Positions 1 to 10,109 of a stretch of 64,000 nt of DNA are shown here, piece by piece. A program made the translations under genes and the position numbers. The DNA is from UBA5794 sp963714375 (GTDB lineage Bacteria; Actinomycetota; Acidimicrobiia; Spongiisociales; UBA5794), in the NCBI GenBank assembly GCA_963714375.1, contig CAVQOG010000001.1:229249-293248 (forward strand), given 5' to 3'. A model generated the notes under the pieces. The model did no database searches and was not told where the DNA came from. It saw only the letters and a list, made by a program, of their open reading frames with translations. Within the stretch, counting starts at the first letter, position 1. The number at the start of each line of letters is the position of its first letter.

Positions 1-1
1 C

Positions 2-952
2 CTCCCCATTGCGGTTGCGACATGCGGAACAGCGCTTGTCGAGGGTCACCTCGATCTGCTTCGCAGGTTTTCGGAACGAGTCGTGCTGGCATTTGATGCC
101 GACGAGGCAGGTGTCGGTGCGGCACTCAGAGGGTTCGAGCGGTCAGTCCCGGGCGATCTTGACCTGCGGGTTGCCATGCTGCCCGATGGCAAGGATCCCG
201 CAGATGTGGTCGCCGATGGAGGAGTCGAGGCTCTTGACGCGGCGATCAGAGACTCGATTCCGTTGCTCGTGGTTCGTATCGACAGCGAGTTGAGCCAGCA
301 CAACCTCTCGGAACCCGAGGCGAGGACGCGAGCGGTGCGGGCGGTGGCGGCCGTCATTGCGCTCCATCCTGATCCGGTTGCCAGACACGAGTACGCCGTG
401 ATGGTGAGCCGAAGGACCGGCGTCGAAACTCGGCTGATTGAACAGGCAATCAGCTCGGTACCGAAGGGCTCAAGGTCCGGCGTCCGACCTCCGACGTCCG
501 ACGTCCGACCACCGGAGGAACGGACCGCGACCTATCCAACGGAGGTCGAGTTGCTTCGGTCCCTGCTCGCCAACGATGAGCGGCTTGCCGATGTCGAAGT
601 GTCTGATGAGCTGTTCGCCAATGCTTCAACGCTTGAGGCCTACAGGATGATCAAGAAGATGATCGCCGGTCTTGGACCCGGCGAAACACCCGACCTCGGT
701 ACCGCGATCGGATCCGACGAGTCAGAAGCCGCGGGTTTCCTTCGCAAGATTGCGCTCGACGACAAGCTGCTTGCCGACCCAGCAGAGCTCGTGTCTTGGC
801 TACAGGTGAGCGATGTTGAGACGGAAATCGGTCAGATTCGGACATCACTCCAGCAAATGGACAAAGACGCCGATGCACAGGGGTATTCGGAACTCTGGGC
901 GCGCCTGATAGCGTTGGAACAGAGTCGAAGGTCCCTCAGGAGCATAGATTGA
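2..952 (+). CDS. dnaG: DNA primase DnaG, C-terminal part (5' end outside the window)
   Basis: The frame is open from base 2, so the gene enters from the left edge and only about 316 C-terminal residues are seen; full DnaG is usually around 600. The visible part starts in the Toprim catalytic domain: 'VATCGTALVEGHLDLL' precedes 'VVLAFDADEAG', whose DxD acidic pair binds metal in DnaG. The rest is the helical region and the DnaB-helicase interaction tail, less conserved and ending in 'LEQSRRSLRSID'. DnaG makes RNA primers for replication. The TGA stop overlaps the TTG start of rpoD, the classic macromolecular-synthesis order, so the two are probably translationally coupled. Confidence 0.95.
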   Translation, partial: LPIAVATCGTALVEGHLDLLRRFSERVVLAFDADEAGVGAALRGFERSVPGDLDLRVAMLPDGKDPADVVADGGVEALDAAIRDSIPLLVVRIDSELSQHNLSEPEARTRAVRAVAAVIALHPDPVARHEYAVMVSRRTGVETRLIEQAISSVPKGSRSGVRPPTSDVRPPEERTATYPTEVELLRSLLANDERLADVEVSDELFANASTLEAYRMIKKMIAGLGPGETPDLGTAIGSDESEAAGFLRKIALDDKLLADPAELVSWLQVSDVETEIGQIRTSLQQMDKDADAQGYSELWARLIALEQSRRSLRSID

Positions 953-2085
953 CTGACATCCTCTCAGAAGTTCTCGAAAGTCTCTCCGTCCGTGGACGCC
1001 AGCGGGGCTTCTTGCTCGTTGGTGAGATTCAGCAGGAGCTCGAAGACGCCAATGCTCCAGCAGAGTCGTTCGAGCAGACCTACTTCGACTTGCAGGGACG
1101 AAACATCGATATCCGGGAACCGTCCGATGATGCGCTTTCTGATACGGCGATGTCTGGTGACGAGCTTGTCCATGTATCTGATCCCGTACGCATGTATCTC
1201 CAGGAGATCGGTCGCTTCCCTCTTCTCGATGCCCAGCAGGAGGTCGAACTTGCAATGCAAGTTGAGGCCGGAATCAAGGCGGAGGAGCAGTTTGCTGGGG
1301 ATGTGGTTCTCGATCCTGCCGCAAAGGTCCTGCTCCAAAGGCAGATCCGAAACTCAGAGCGAGCCAAATCACGACTCGCCGAGTCGAATCTCAGGCTCGT
1401 CGTGTCGATCGCCAAGAAATATGTTGGGCGTGGACTCAGCCTTCTCGATCTCATCCAGGAGGGAAACCTCGGACTGATCCGTGCGGTCGAGAAGTTCGAC
1501 TACCGCAAAGGGTTCAAGTTCTCGACATATGCAACGTGGTGGATCCGGCAGGCCGTAACCCGTGCCCTTGCTGATCAGGCGAGGACGATCCGAGTTCCCG
1601 TACACATGGTCGAGACGATCAACAAGCTTGCAATGGCTCAGCGGATGCTCCACCAGGATCTCGGCAGGGAGCCGACAATCGCCGAGATCGCCATCGAGCT
1701 TGACATCGAGTCTGGCAAGGTGACAGAGCTGCGACGTATCGCCCAGGATCCGGTATCGCTTGAATCGCCGATCGGTGAGGATGATGGCGGGACGATCGGG
1801 GACATCGTTCCCGACTTGGGTGCTGATGTGCCCGTGGAAGAGGCAGCGTTCAAGCTGCTCCAGGAATACCTGCTGCTTGCCCTCGAGTCACTGAGTGAGC
1901 GAGAGCGTCAGGTTCTTGTGATGCGGTTCGGTCTCGATGACGGAACGGTGAGGACGCTCGAACAGGTTGGCAACCACTTTGAAGTAACGCGGGAACGGAT
2001 TCGACAGATCGAGAACAAGGCGTTGGCGAAACTCCGGCAACCTGCGAAAGTCAAGAATCTCGAGGACTACCTGGAATCTGGCTGA
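949..2085 (+). CDS. rpoD: Primary sigma factor RpoD/SigA
   Basis: This 378-residue sigma-70 factor directs RNA polymerase to housekeeping promoters. Region 1.2 is 'DPVRMYLQEIGRFPLL' (about residues 77-92). Regions 2.1-2.4 run through 'LRLVVSIAKKYVGRG', 'LIQEGNLGLIRAVEKFDY' and 'FSTYATWWIRQAVTRA', the promoter-melting and -10 recognition segment. Region 4.2 has the helix-turn-helix 'VTRERIRQIENKALAKL' that reads the -35 box. The TTG start overlaps the dnaG stop by four bases (TTGA), which supports coupling and decides the start. The N-terminal region is short, as in actinobacterial and other Gram-positive group 1 sigma factors. Confidence 0.97.
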   Translation: MTDILSEVLESLSVRGRQRGFLLVGEIQQELEDANAPAESFEQTYFDLQGRNIDIREPSDDALSDTAMSGDELVHVSDPVRMYLQEIGRFPLLDAQQEVELAMQVEAGIKAEEQFAGDVVLDPAAKVLLQRQIRNSERAKSRLAESNLRLVVSIAKKYVGRGLSLLDLIQEGNLGLIRAVEKFDYRKGFKFSTYATWWIRQAVTRALADQARTIRVPVHMVETINKLAMAQRMLHQDLGREPTIAEIAIELDIESGKVTELRRIAQDPVSLESPIGEDDGGTIGDIVPDLGADVPVEEAAFKLLQEYLLLALESLSERERQVLVMRFGLDDGTVRTLEQVGNHFEVTRERIRQIENKALAKLRQPAKVKNLEDYLESG

Positions 2086-2339
2086 GCACCGTTCGCAACG
2101 GTTCGGTCACTTACAGCCCTCGTTCGAACCGTCTCAGCTGCCTTCACAAGACCGTCGCCGGCAAATCCGCGTGGTCGCCTGGTGCCTCGTTCGGCGAAAT
2201 CTGCAGCTTTCTTGACGGACTCATTCGATCGCAGCTTGGAGCCCATGGCTACGATCTGTTCGTACCGCTTGCGTCCCGCCTTGGCCCCCAGCACATAGCC
2301 AACGCCGAGGCCAACTACGAGACCGGTTCTGAACTTCAT
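2067..2339 (-). CDS. Small YtxH-like membrane-anchored protein
   Basis: The protein is about 90 residues and begins 'MKFRTGLVVGLGVGYVLGAK', a glycine-rich single transmembrane segment followed by a basic 'AGRKRYEQI' and a charged helical tail. Such YtxH-like proteins are common in actinobacteria and have no defined reaction. An in-frame ATG 18 bases upstream exists, but the MKFRTG start puts the hydrophobic segment at the N-terminus and fits related proteins. The gene is convergent with rpoD and overlaps its last 19 bases. Function unknown. Confidence 0.7.
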   Translation of the reverse strand: MKFRTGLVVGLGVGYVLGAKAGRKRYEQIVAMGSKLRSNESVKKAADFAERGTRRPRGFAGDGLVKAAETVRTRAVSDRTVANGAQPDSR

Positions 2340-2454
2340 GGAGTAATTGTTGCACACCAGGGGTTCGTGTGGTCAGCCGCCCCTGTTCAGCGATCCACAT
2401 CGGTTGAAAGTGGCGTTTGGTAACCTCAGCGCCGTTCGTCCGTCGATGAACTAT

Positions 2455-2530
2455 TCCGGGGTAGCTCAGTTGGCAGAGCAGCGGACTGTTAATCCGTTTG
2501 TCGTGGGTTCAAGTCCCACCCCCGGAGCCA
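2455..2530 (+). tRNA. tRNA-Asn (GTT)
   Basis: A complete cloverleaf: acceptor TCCGGGG pairs with CCCCGGA (2520-2526), D-arm GCTC...GAGC, anticodon arm CGGACTGTTAATCCG with anticodon GTT, T-arm GTGGG-TTCAAGT-CCCAC, discriminator G and an encoded CCA (2528-2530). Confidence 0.97.
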
Positions 2531-2770
2531 GCAAGGACGCAGCAGGGAGCGGGGCGAGACCCTCTGGTCCCGCGGGCGGTCTTGGCCCCGAGAGGGCGAG
2601 GGCGCGCTGAGGGCGCGTTTACGCACCGCTGGTGTCCATACGGAGGTCTCCGAGTCGGTGCGCCACCTCGTCCCTTTTCCTCGTGGAGATGTCCGTAGAC
2701 ATGGGCCATGCTCCTCAGCCACGCACGTGGGAGAACCCTATGATTTGCGCAAGCTGACCCCCGGGGGAAA

Positions 2771-4781
2771 TTGGTGGCAGGCTCCGCCAGAACTCACACT
2801 GAGATTCCCCAAGCGACAGGATCGAGTTCCTATCGGCGCGATGTCGAAGGTCTGCGGGCCGTGGCCGTGGTTCTTGTGCTGCTTTATCACGCCAGGTTTC
2901 CTGGTTTTGACGGCGGCTACGTGGGAGTTGACGTGTTCTTCGTCATCTCTGGGTTCCTGATCACCGGACTCATCGTGCGCGAACTGGAGTGGTCGGGTAC
3001 CGTCGATCTGCCACGATTCTACGCTCGCCGAATCCGACGCCTGCTTCCGGCGACCGCGTTTCTCCTCACGTCGGTCGCTGTGTTGACGTTTCTGGCACTA
3101 CCAATCATCCGATGGTCTGGCATCGCCGAAGACATTGTGGGGAGCGCGCTCTACGTGGTCAACTGGCGGTTCGCCGCTGAGGCGGTTGATTACTTGGCTG
3201 CCGGCAACGCGCCCGAGCCCCGTCCAGCACTATTGGTCGCTGGCAGTCGAAGAGCAGTTCTACCTGGTCTGGCCCGTGTTCCTCCTCATCCTGACGACGA
3301 TTGCGGTACGGCGACGGTGGACAGTTCGGATTACCCTTTTCGCCGGATTGCTGATGATCGGCGTGCCTTCAATGGTGTGGTCGATGTACCTGACATTGGC
3401 AGATCCCGGTCGTGCCTTCTTCGTTTCGACGACGCGAGTGTGGGAGCTCGCGGTTGGCGGAGGTCTCGCCATTGTCGCCCCCCTCGTTGGTAGATTTCCC
3501 AGAGTTCTCGCACCTCCAATCGCGGTACTCGGTTTGGTTGGCATCGTGGCGGCAACCGTCTTGTTCGACGATTCCACTTTGTTCCCCGGATACGCCGCCC
3601 TGCTACCGGTTGGTGCGGCAGCGCTTGTGCTGTCCGCTGGCATCGTCAATCCAGAGTCCCGTGTTACGAAATGGCTTGGGTTGAAGCCGTTGGTAGCAAT
3701 CGGAGCGATGTCGTATTCGTTGTACCTGTGGCATTGGCCACTCCTGGTGGCGGCGGAGGCGCAGTGGGGACCGTTGCGCCTTAGGGAGCGGCTTGCCGTG
3801 GTCATCTTTTCCGTCGTCCCAGCCTATTTTTCGTATGCGCTCATCGAGCATCGGTGGCGGCGCTCAGAAGCGTTTGTAACACCACCAAGTCGAGGCTTGC
3901 GGTACGGCTTGGCGTTGACGGCGGTTGGCGTTGCAGCGGGAGTTGCGCTCTACGTCGCCGTACCCGAGTCGTACGCAGGTCTGGAGTCGATCCGGCCGAA
4001 CCCACTGCAGGCGCGCGCGGATATTCCTGACGTGTACGAGAACGGATGTCACCAGAACGAACTCTCCTCAGATGTGACGACATGCACATATGGACCGGAT
4101 GACTCGGACTTCAACGTCGTTCTGGTCGGCGACTCGCATGCGGCTCAATGGATCCCAGCCCTCGAACCTCTGGCGCTGTCGAACGGGTGGCAACTTACAA
4201 CGATGACCAAGTCAGCCTGCCAGCTCGCGGATGTTGCCATCGCTATCGTCGGCACAGTTCGGCCGAACGCGAGTTGTCTCGAGTGGAATGACAATGTTGT
4301 CACCCAGTTGATTGAAACGAAGCCCGACCTAGTTCTCGTAACAGGCATCTTCTGGCCAGGACTTGTCGGCCCCGACGGAATACTGAACGAACCGGATACG
4401 GAGGCAGAGCTACGTCAGGGTCTCGCACGAACCTGGTCACATCTGAGCCAGGAGGGAGTCAATCTCGTAGCAATCCGCGATGTTCCGCACCCCGGCTTCG
4501 ACGTGGCTGAGTGTGTGGCTGAGAACCCTTTATCCCTTGATGAATGCGCGTTCGGTCGGGCCGACGCCATGGCACGCAACACCCCTCATGTCGAAGCGGG
4601 CAAAAGTCTCGGGCTTAGCGCGATCGACCTCACAGACGAGATCTGCGGCCCGACGGTGTGTCCGGCGGTCGAAGACAATATTCTGGTATGGAGAGACGAC
4701 AGCCACCTCACCGCAACCTACGCAAAGAGACTTGCTGTTGTGCTCGGAGCGAGGATTCAAGAGATCACTGGCCATCGTTGA
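2771..4781 (+). CDS. OafA/YrhL-type acyltransferase with SGNH domain (frameshifted)
   Basis: Two overlapping frames together make one protein of about 670 residues: an acyltransferase-3 membrane domain followed by an extracytoplasmic SGNH hydrolase-like domain. The first frame (TTG at 2771) has 'YRRDVEGLRAVAVVLVLLYH' and 'GGYVGVDVFFVISGFLITG', the catalytic start of acyltransferase-3. The second resumes at 'SPVQHYWSLAVEEQFYLVWP' and runs through many TM helices to 'VVLVGDSHAAQW' (SGNH Ser) and 'WRDDSHLTATYAKRL' (Asp/His). One extra C in the run near 3,213 explains the break, so it is probably a sequence error. This architecture O-acetylates cell-surface polysaccharide or peptidoglycan. The substrate is unknown. 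Confidence 0.9.
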
Positions 4782-4921
4782 ACGATCTCATCCGAGATCA
4801 TTGTGCACGGAGTTCGGGCCGTTTCCGAGTGCTTGCGTTCGGGTCTCGAAACCGATCATCCTCAAGAATCGTGCTGGCAGGCCGAAGATCTTTGGGTGCC
4901 TCCTTCTGCTCAAAGGACCGT

Positions 4922-6694
4922 ATGAACACGACTGTTAGGCAAGCTATGGCCATGGAAGCCGCAGAGTTGAATCCAGGTCTCTCCGTTCGCCTTTCACAGA
5001 GGGAGGCGATAGCGGAACTGGGGCAACGCGCTCTGCTCGGCGAGGATGTGGATGGTCTGGTGCGCCTGGCTGTGGGTTTCCTGCGCGACGCTCTTGACGT
5101 TGAATATGCCAAGGTCCTCCATCTGCCTGCTGTCGGGGAACCGCTGGTTCTGATCGCTGGCAGTGGATGGCCAGACCATGTCCAGGTGGGTGAGACCACC
5201 GTTCCTTGCGACGGAAACTCCCAGGCGGGATACACACTGCTGTCGAACGAACCCATATTCGTTGAAGATCTCGGAAGCGAGACCCGGTTTGTGGGTGCGC
5301 CGCTCCTGCTTGATCACGGTGTGGTTTCCGGGGTGAGCGTGGTTATCCAAGGACGGGAGAGACCGTATGGAGTCCTTGGCGTGCACAGCACTCGCCGGCG
5401 ACGTTTTACCGTCGCCGATGGTGATTTCCTGAGATCCTTCGCCAACATCATCGGAAGCGCTGTCGAAAACAGAGATGCTGTTCGAAGAGCCGAACACAGT
5501 GCTCGATACGAAACTGCCTTGGCGGAATGCGCCCAGCACCTCCTTGCCAGTTCGGGAGAGGATCGGATCCAACACGCCTTGGAGGCGTTGTTTGTCGCCA
5601 CCGAAGCCACCTACGTCTTCCTGGAACGCAACGTCATCGATCCCCAGTTGGGTCTCTGCTCACGCACCATTGCGAAAGCCAAGGGTCCTGGAGAAGCCGA
5701 TCCTGAACCGGGAAACGAGTATTGGGATCTCGTTCCGTGGGAAAACATGCCCACCACGCGACATGCGCTGGAAGACGGAAGACCGATCGTGATCATCCCT
5801 GAGGAACTCGAAGGTCCCGAATACGACCAATACGCCGCAGACCCGTTCCCGGTCAGATCCGAACTGGACCTTCCCATCTTCGTGGACGGCGAATGGGCCG
5901 GCCTCATCGGCTTCTCCGATTCCGCCGTAGTGCGCCACTGGAGTGAAACCGACGTGTCTCTCCTCACCACCACGGCCAAGATGTTCGGTGCCTTCTGGGA
6001 ACGCGAGGCGCATCAGGAACGGCTGCGACAGTTGAATCGGGCCAAGGATGCGTTCTTGGCCAGCGTCAGTCACGAGCTCCGCACCCCGCTCACTGCGGTC
6101 GTGGGTTTCAGCCAGATTCTTCAAGATGAGGCGCACACGATGTCGGAGACGGACCGTGCTGAGCTTCTCGAATTATTGGTGACACAAGGAACGGATCTCA
6201 CCAACATCATCAGCGATCTGCTTTTGGCCGCGAGGGGGGACTTCGGTGCGCTGGAAGTCACGTCGGTCCCGGTCAACCTGCGCGCCCAAGCCGCGCAAGT
6301 GTTGGAGTCGTTTGAGCGGGACCAACTCGCTCACATCGAGTTGGTCGGCCCTTCGGTGCAAGCTATGGGCGACCCTGACCGGGTCCGCCAGGTCGTTCGT
6401 AATCTCGTCTCGAACGCCCTCCGCTATGGCGGTGACACCATTCGCATCGAGGTGCTGAACGGTGACACCAATGCCAGAGCGCTTGTCTGCGACAACGGAA
6501 CCGCCATACCCGAACAAGACCGGGAGCGGATCTTCCAGCCATACCAACGTGCCCACAACTCACCCGGAGTGGCCGATTCGATCGGGCTGGGACTAGCAAT
6601 CTCCCGTCAACTGGCCCAACTCATGGGAGGCGATCTCACCTACCGGCACCAGAACGGAGAAAGCATCTTCGAGTTCGCCCTCCCACGACAGTGA
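4922..6694 (+). CDS. GAF-domain sensor histidine kinase
   Basis: The protein has 590 residues. Two GAF-like sensory regions (about 30-180 and 200-370) precede a HisKA domain with phospho-acceptor His384 in 'FLASVSHELRTPLTAV', and a HATPase domain with N box 'VRQVVRNLVSNALRYGG' and G box 'IGLGLAISRQLAQL'. No transmembrane segment is seen, so it is probably cytosolic. The frame is open further upstream to 4,658, but that stretch is the antisense-like 3' end of the acyltransferase. The ATG at 4922 has an AAAGGA ribosome site seven bases upstream. No response regulator is adjacent, so the partner is unknown. Confidence 0.9.
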   Translation: MNTTVRQAMAMEAAELNPGLSVRLSQREAIAELGQRALLGEDVDGLVRLAVGFLRDALDVEYAKVLHLPAVGEPLVLIAGSGWPDHVQVGETTVPCDGNSQAGYTLLSNEPIFVEDLGSETRFVGAPLLLDHGVVSGVSVVIQGRERPYGVLGVHSTRRRRFTVADGDFLRSFANIIGSAVENRDAVRRAEHSARYETALAECAQHLLASSGEDRIQHALEALFVATEATYVFLERNVIDPQLGLCSRTIAKAKGPGEADPEPGNEYWDLVPWENMPTTRHALEDGRPIVIIPEELEGPEYDQYAADPFPVRSELDLPIFVDGEWAGLIGFSDSAVVRHWSETDVSLLTTTAKMFGAFWEREAHQERLRQLNRAKDAFLASVSHELRTPLTAVVGFSQILQDEAHTMSETDRAELLELLVTQGTDLTNIISDLLLAARGDFGALEVTSVPVNLRAQAAQVLESFERDQLAHIELVGPSVQAMGDPDRVRQVVRNLVSNALRYGGDTIRIEVLNGDTNARALVCDNGTAIPEQDRERIFQPYQRAHNSPGVADSIGLGLAISRQLAQLMGGDLTYRHQNGESIFEFALPRQ

Positions 6695-6804
6695 GAAGGA
6701 CTCAACTGGGTCCGCCAAGGTTGCGCGGGGTCATTCGTTGGTTCGGTTGATGGCAGGCCAGAGGTGCTCCAGTCGGAGTGTTACCCCATTCTTCCTGTTT
6801 TCAT

Positions 6805-8829
6805 CTACTGGATGTCGGCTGGGGCTTTTCCTGGCGTGATCTCGATGGCAGGTGTATCGGCGTCCTTGGGTGTCCGGTCACGGAGGTAGACGCCACGTTT
6901 TGCACGCCTCGGACGGCTCGTCCGCTTCGGGGTCTCCCCGTCTTGGGTTGCTTCGGCCTTGGCGTTCTTGATGCGTTCGCCTCGCTCGAGTTCGAGTTGC
7001 TTGAGTGTGGCGACGACCTTGTCCATCTGTTCGTCGGTCACATCGGCAAGGTGATATGCCGCTTGTACGAATTGGGCCGTGTCGCCCCGATAGTCGTGGC
7101 CGAAGCTCTTGAACTGGCCCGGCACGGTCCGCATGGCATTCATGGCATCGACCATGATGTGCACGAAGGTGATTAGTGGATACCACTGCATGCCTTCGGG
7201 AACGTTGCGACCCCGCTCGGCGCCGTCTAGCCACGGCGGACGCTTCACCGCCCACCGGAATGACATCTGGGCGATTGGATCGTTGTCGTGATCAACGATG
7301 ACAGCGCGCAGCTTGTCGCGTTCTCCCTTGGACAGCTTCTCGTATTCTTCGAAGTTGTCGAAGGCTTCGACCGTTCCCGGTGGTATCAGATCGCTCGATC
7401 CCTGACGCATACCTGTCTTTGACCACTTGGCAAGACCGACAAGACCGAACCAGAGTGCGTTGTCGATGCCGTAGTGGTCGAACCCGGCAATGCCCTGATG
7501 CATAACCACATCTGAAGAAGACCACGATCCGAGGCTTTCACCGAACACGAGGACTCGCGGCCGTTTGTCCTCGGGCATCCCGCGGAGGCGTTCTCTCACG
7601 CCCCACAGCAGGCCTCGGAACTGTGATCGTCCAAGGTGAACCTTTTGAACCTCGAGGAACGACGGTCCTCTCCCGTACTGGATGCACGCTGTTGCGATGT
7701 CGCCACGGGTGAAGAGTTCGGCTGATTCGATCATTGTCTGATCGACCCAACCGGTACCGGTCGGCGAGACCAGGAGAAGGTGCTTTCGTTCGAACGCACC
7801 GAGACGATCCAACTCGTCGAGCATCATCTCGGAACGCCCTGACGGATACAACGGGTCGCTGTTGACGCCGACGAATGCACGGATTGGATGGGCAATGGCC
7901 TTTTCTCCCAACGTCGACTCGATGAGATCAGGTGTCACCACATCGGTGAGGAACCGTCGGCCCTGCAGGCCGACCTCGAAGAAAGGCGAAATGCTGTTTG
8001 GCCCGCCGGACACGTATTCGTTCTCCGGTGTCTTGGAATAGGCCGGTTCGATCTTCTCATTCGAGCGGGCAATGAAGGCGACCATCGACGAATAAAGGCC
8101 GTACGATCCGGCGGCCCACACAGCGTTGTTGATGATCCGCCCGACCAGAGCCGTGGTCGGGTTTGGTCCAAAGAATTCGGACATTCCCCGACGCGAAGCC
8201 AGGAATCCACGACCAATGCCGCGACCCACAGTCGCCACACCGAGGCCGATACCGATCGAAGCTCCGAGCGTTGCTGGCTTGTCATCCTCGGTCCAAGGCT
8301 TGATCACGGCCTCCCGATTGGCGAGAAGGCTCTTGGAATGCACCATCACTGCAGCAATCCCTGCAGCACCCGCGATCATCGGCCGTATTGGTGACTTGGC
8401 AGGGAAACGCTCCCTCGCACCGATCCCCGTCTCGTGGATCATCCCGCCGATCCCAGCCGCAGCAGCCAACCGCCCAATGCTACGAACTGATGCCTTCAAC
8501 GTCGTCTCGTCATCGGTCTCAGGGATCTTTCTCAACGCAAGACCAGCGGCCGTAACCACAGCCCGGGCCCCAAAGCGCATTGCGAACGGCGCCGAATTCG
8601 GAACGAACCGACGGATAGCACCATCCACAGCAGTCACGACGACATCGGCAGCGAGGACCGAGAGTCCAACGGCCATCCCCTGATGCATTGCAGCACGCGG
8701 CATCAACGACGGTTCGAACGAAGCGAACAGTGCCTCTGTCTTCAGCGGTGCAGAAGGACTGCTCGTGACCGGATTGAACCGTTCCGTGGACCAAGCGGCG
8801 GCACTTGTCACTGCTGTGCGAGCCTTCAT
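6805..8829 (-). CDS. Abhydrolase_9 family membrane alpha/beta-hydrolase
   Basis: The 674-residue protein has an N-terminal region of several hydrophobic segments (about residues 45-260) and a C-terminal alpha/beta-hydrolase domain with nucleophile elbow 'VLVFGESLGSW'. A conserved 'VPGQFKSFGHDYRGD' follows near the end, then a basic C-terminal tail. This matches the actinobacterial Abhydrolase_9 family (N and C domains), whose substrate is not established; a lipid or cell-envelope ester is plausible. The ATG at 8829 has a GAGGAG ribosome site; the upstream extension of the frame overlaps acr3 and is not coding. A truncated paralogue lies at 51,360-52,525. Confidence 0.85.
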   Translation of the reverse strand: MKARTAVTSAAAWSTERFNPVTSSPSAPLKTEALFASFEPSLMPRAAMHQGMAVGLSVLAADVVVTAVDGAIRRFVPNSAPFAMRFGARAVVTAAGLALRKIPETDDETTLKASVRSIGRLAAAAGIGGMIHETGIGARERFPAKSPIRPMIAGAAGIAAVMVHSKSLLANREAVIKPWTEDDKPATLGASIGIGLGVATVGRGIGRGFLASRRGMSEFFGPNPTTALVGRIINNAVWAAGSYGLYSSMVAFIARSNEKIEPAYSKTPENEYVSGGPNSISPFFEVGLQGRRFLTDVVTPDLIESTLGEKAIAHPIRAFVGVNSDPLYPSGRSEMMLDELDRLGAFERKHLLLVSPTGTGWVDQTMIESAELFTRGDIATACIQYGRGPSFLEVQKVHLGRSQFRGLLWGVRERLRGMPEDKRPRVLVFGESLGSWSSSDVVMHQGIAGFDHYGIDNALWFGLVGLAKWSKTGMRQGSSDLIPPGTVEAFDNFEEYEKLSKGERDKLRAVIVDHDNDPIAQMSFRWAVKRPPWLDGAERGRNVPEGMQWYPLITFVHIMVDAMNAMRTVPGQFKSFGHDYRGDTAQFVQAAYHLADVTDEQMDKVVATLKQLELERGERIKNAKAEATQDGETPKRTSRPRRAKRGVYLRDRTPKDADTPAIEITPGKAPADIQ

Positions 8830-9014
8830 GAATCGGATCTCCTCGTGTCGAATTGGCTTCTGATACCAATAGCCATCGTGTTGTTCCGTTGAACTCTGGT
8901 GTGATGGCCACAGGTTGGTAGCTGTTGACCGAATCTTAGACATCAGCTCCGCCAGAGGAATTGCCCGCGGTCCCTTTTCTCGGCTCACCACCAATCGGCA
9001 GCCGCATCGATGGT

Positions 9015-10109
9015 TCATGATGCTGCTTTTTCTTGGGCGTAGAACCGTTCTTGGAGCTTGAGGGCAACGTACACCAATGTCACGAGCGCTGGCACTTCGA
9101 TGAGCGGCCCGATAACTCCTGCAAGGGCTTCGCCGGAGGTGATGCCGAACACTCCGATGGCCACGGCGATCGCCAGTTCGAAGTTGTTTCCAGCGGCGGT
9201 GAAGGCCATTGCTGTGTTCTTGCCATAGGAGAACCGCATGCGATACCCCAAGAAGAACGAACCGAACCACATGATTGCGAAGTAGGCGAGCAGTGGGATG
9301 GCGATACGTACGACGTCAAGGGGTTTCGACGTGATGTTCTCGCCCTGGAGGGCAAACATGACCACAATCGTGAAGAGCAGACCCCACAGGGCGAGTGGGC
9401 CGATCCTGGGGAGGAAGACGTTCTCGTACCACTCAACCCCTTTGATGCGCTCACCCCAAACCCTCGACAGGTAGCCAGCGACGAGGGGGATGCCCAAAAA
9501 GATGAAGACAGTCTTTGCTATGGCCCACATTGAGATGTCGAGTGCCGAACCGCTATCGAGTCCGAGCCACTCTGGTAGCACCTGCAGGTAGAACCAGCCG
9601 AGGAGGGCGTAGGCGAGCACTTGGAACACCGAGTTGATGGCGACAAGCACGGCAGCGGCTTCGCCGTTGCCGCAGGCAAGATCGTTCCAGATGAGCACCA
9701 TTGCAATACATCGGGCAAGACCGATGATGATCAGACCGGTGCGATAGGCGGGGAGGTCTGGGAGCAGGATCCATGCAAGTGCGAACATGACCGCAGGGCC
9801 GATGATCCAATTGAGGAACAGAGAAGTGCCCATCAACCTGCGGTCCGAGGTGACCTCTCCGATCTTGGAGTATTTCACCTTGGCGAGAACCGGGTACATC
9901 ATGGCAAGCAACCCGATGGCGATTGGTATCGAGACGGTGTCGATCTTGATGGTGTCGAGCGAGTCGTTGAGCCCAGGAAAGCTTCTCCCGAGGAGGAGAC
10001 CGACGGCCATGGCGAGGAGAATCCAGATCGGCAGAAACCGGTCGAGCGTCGTGAGTCTCTTCGTGACTGATTCTTGACCCGCGATCATGCCTCCTACCAT
10101 GTCATCCAT
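9015..10109 (-). CDS. acr3: Arsenite efflux permease Acr3
   Basis: A 364-residue polytopic membrane protein of the bile/arsenite/riboflavin transporter superfamily. The segment 'IIIGLARCIAMVLIWN' contains the TM4 cysteine conserved in Acr3 permeases. 'NSVFQVLAYALLGWFYLQV' and 'AMAFTAAGNNFELAIAVAIG' are also typical. It exports arsenite from the cytosol using the proton gradient. No arsR, arsC or arsM is next to it, so its regulation is not shown. Its start overlaps the divergently read 10,108 gene head to head. Confidence 0.93.
   Translation of the reverse strand: MDDMVGGMIAGQESVTKRLTTLDRFLPIWILLAMAVGLLLGRSFPGLNDSLDTIKIDTVSIPIAIGLLAMMYPVLAKVKYSKIGEVTSDRRLMGTSLFLNWIIGPAVMFALAWILLPDLPAYRTGLIIIGLARCIAMVLIWNDLACGNGEAAAVLVAINSVFQVLAYALLGWFYLQVLPEWLGLDSGSALDISMWAIAKTVFIFLGIPLVAGYLSRVWGERIKGVEWYENVFLPRIGPLALWGLLFTIVVMFALQGENITSKPLDVVRIAIPLLAYFAIMWFGSFFLGYRMRFSYGKNTAMAFTAAGNNFELAIAVAIGVFGITSGEALAGVIGPLIEVPALVTLVYVALKLQERFYAQEKAAS

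Noticed and set aside
2347..2610. Open frame across the tRNA-Asn
   Set aside because: It runs through the tRNA gene and its translation is tRNA-derived; not a protein gene.
4658..4921. Longer start for the GAF histidine kinase
   Set aside because: The upstream 88 codons overlap the acyltransferase 3' end in another frame, are basic and low in similarity to any domain, while the ATG at 4922 has a good ribosome site.
9033..10070. Plus-strand frames opposite acr3
   Set aside because: Same antisense pattern; acr3 on the minus strand has clear family motifs.
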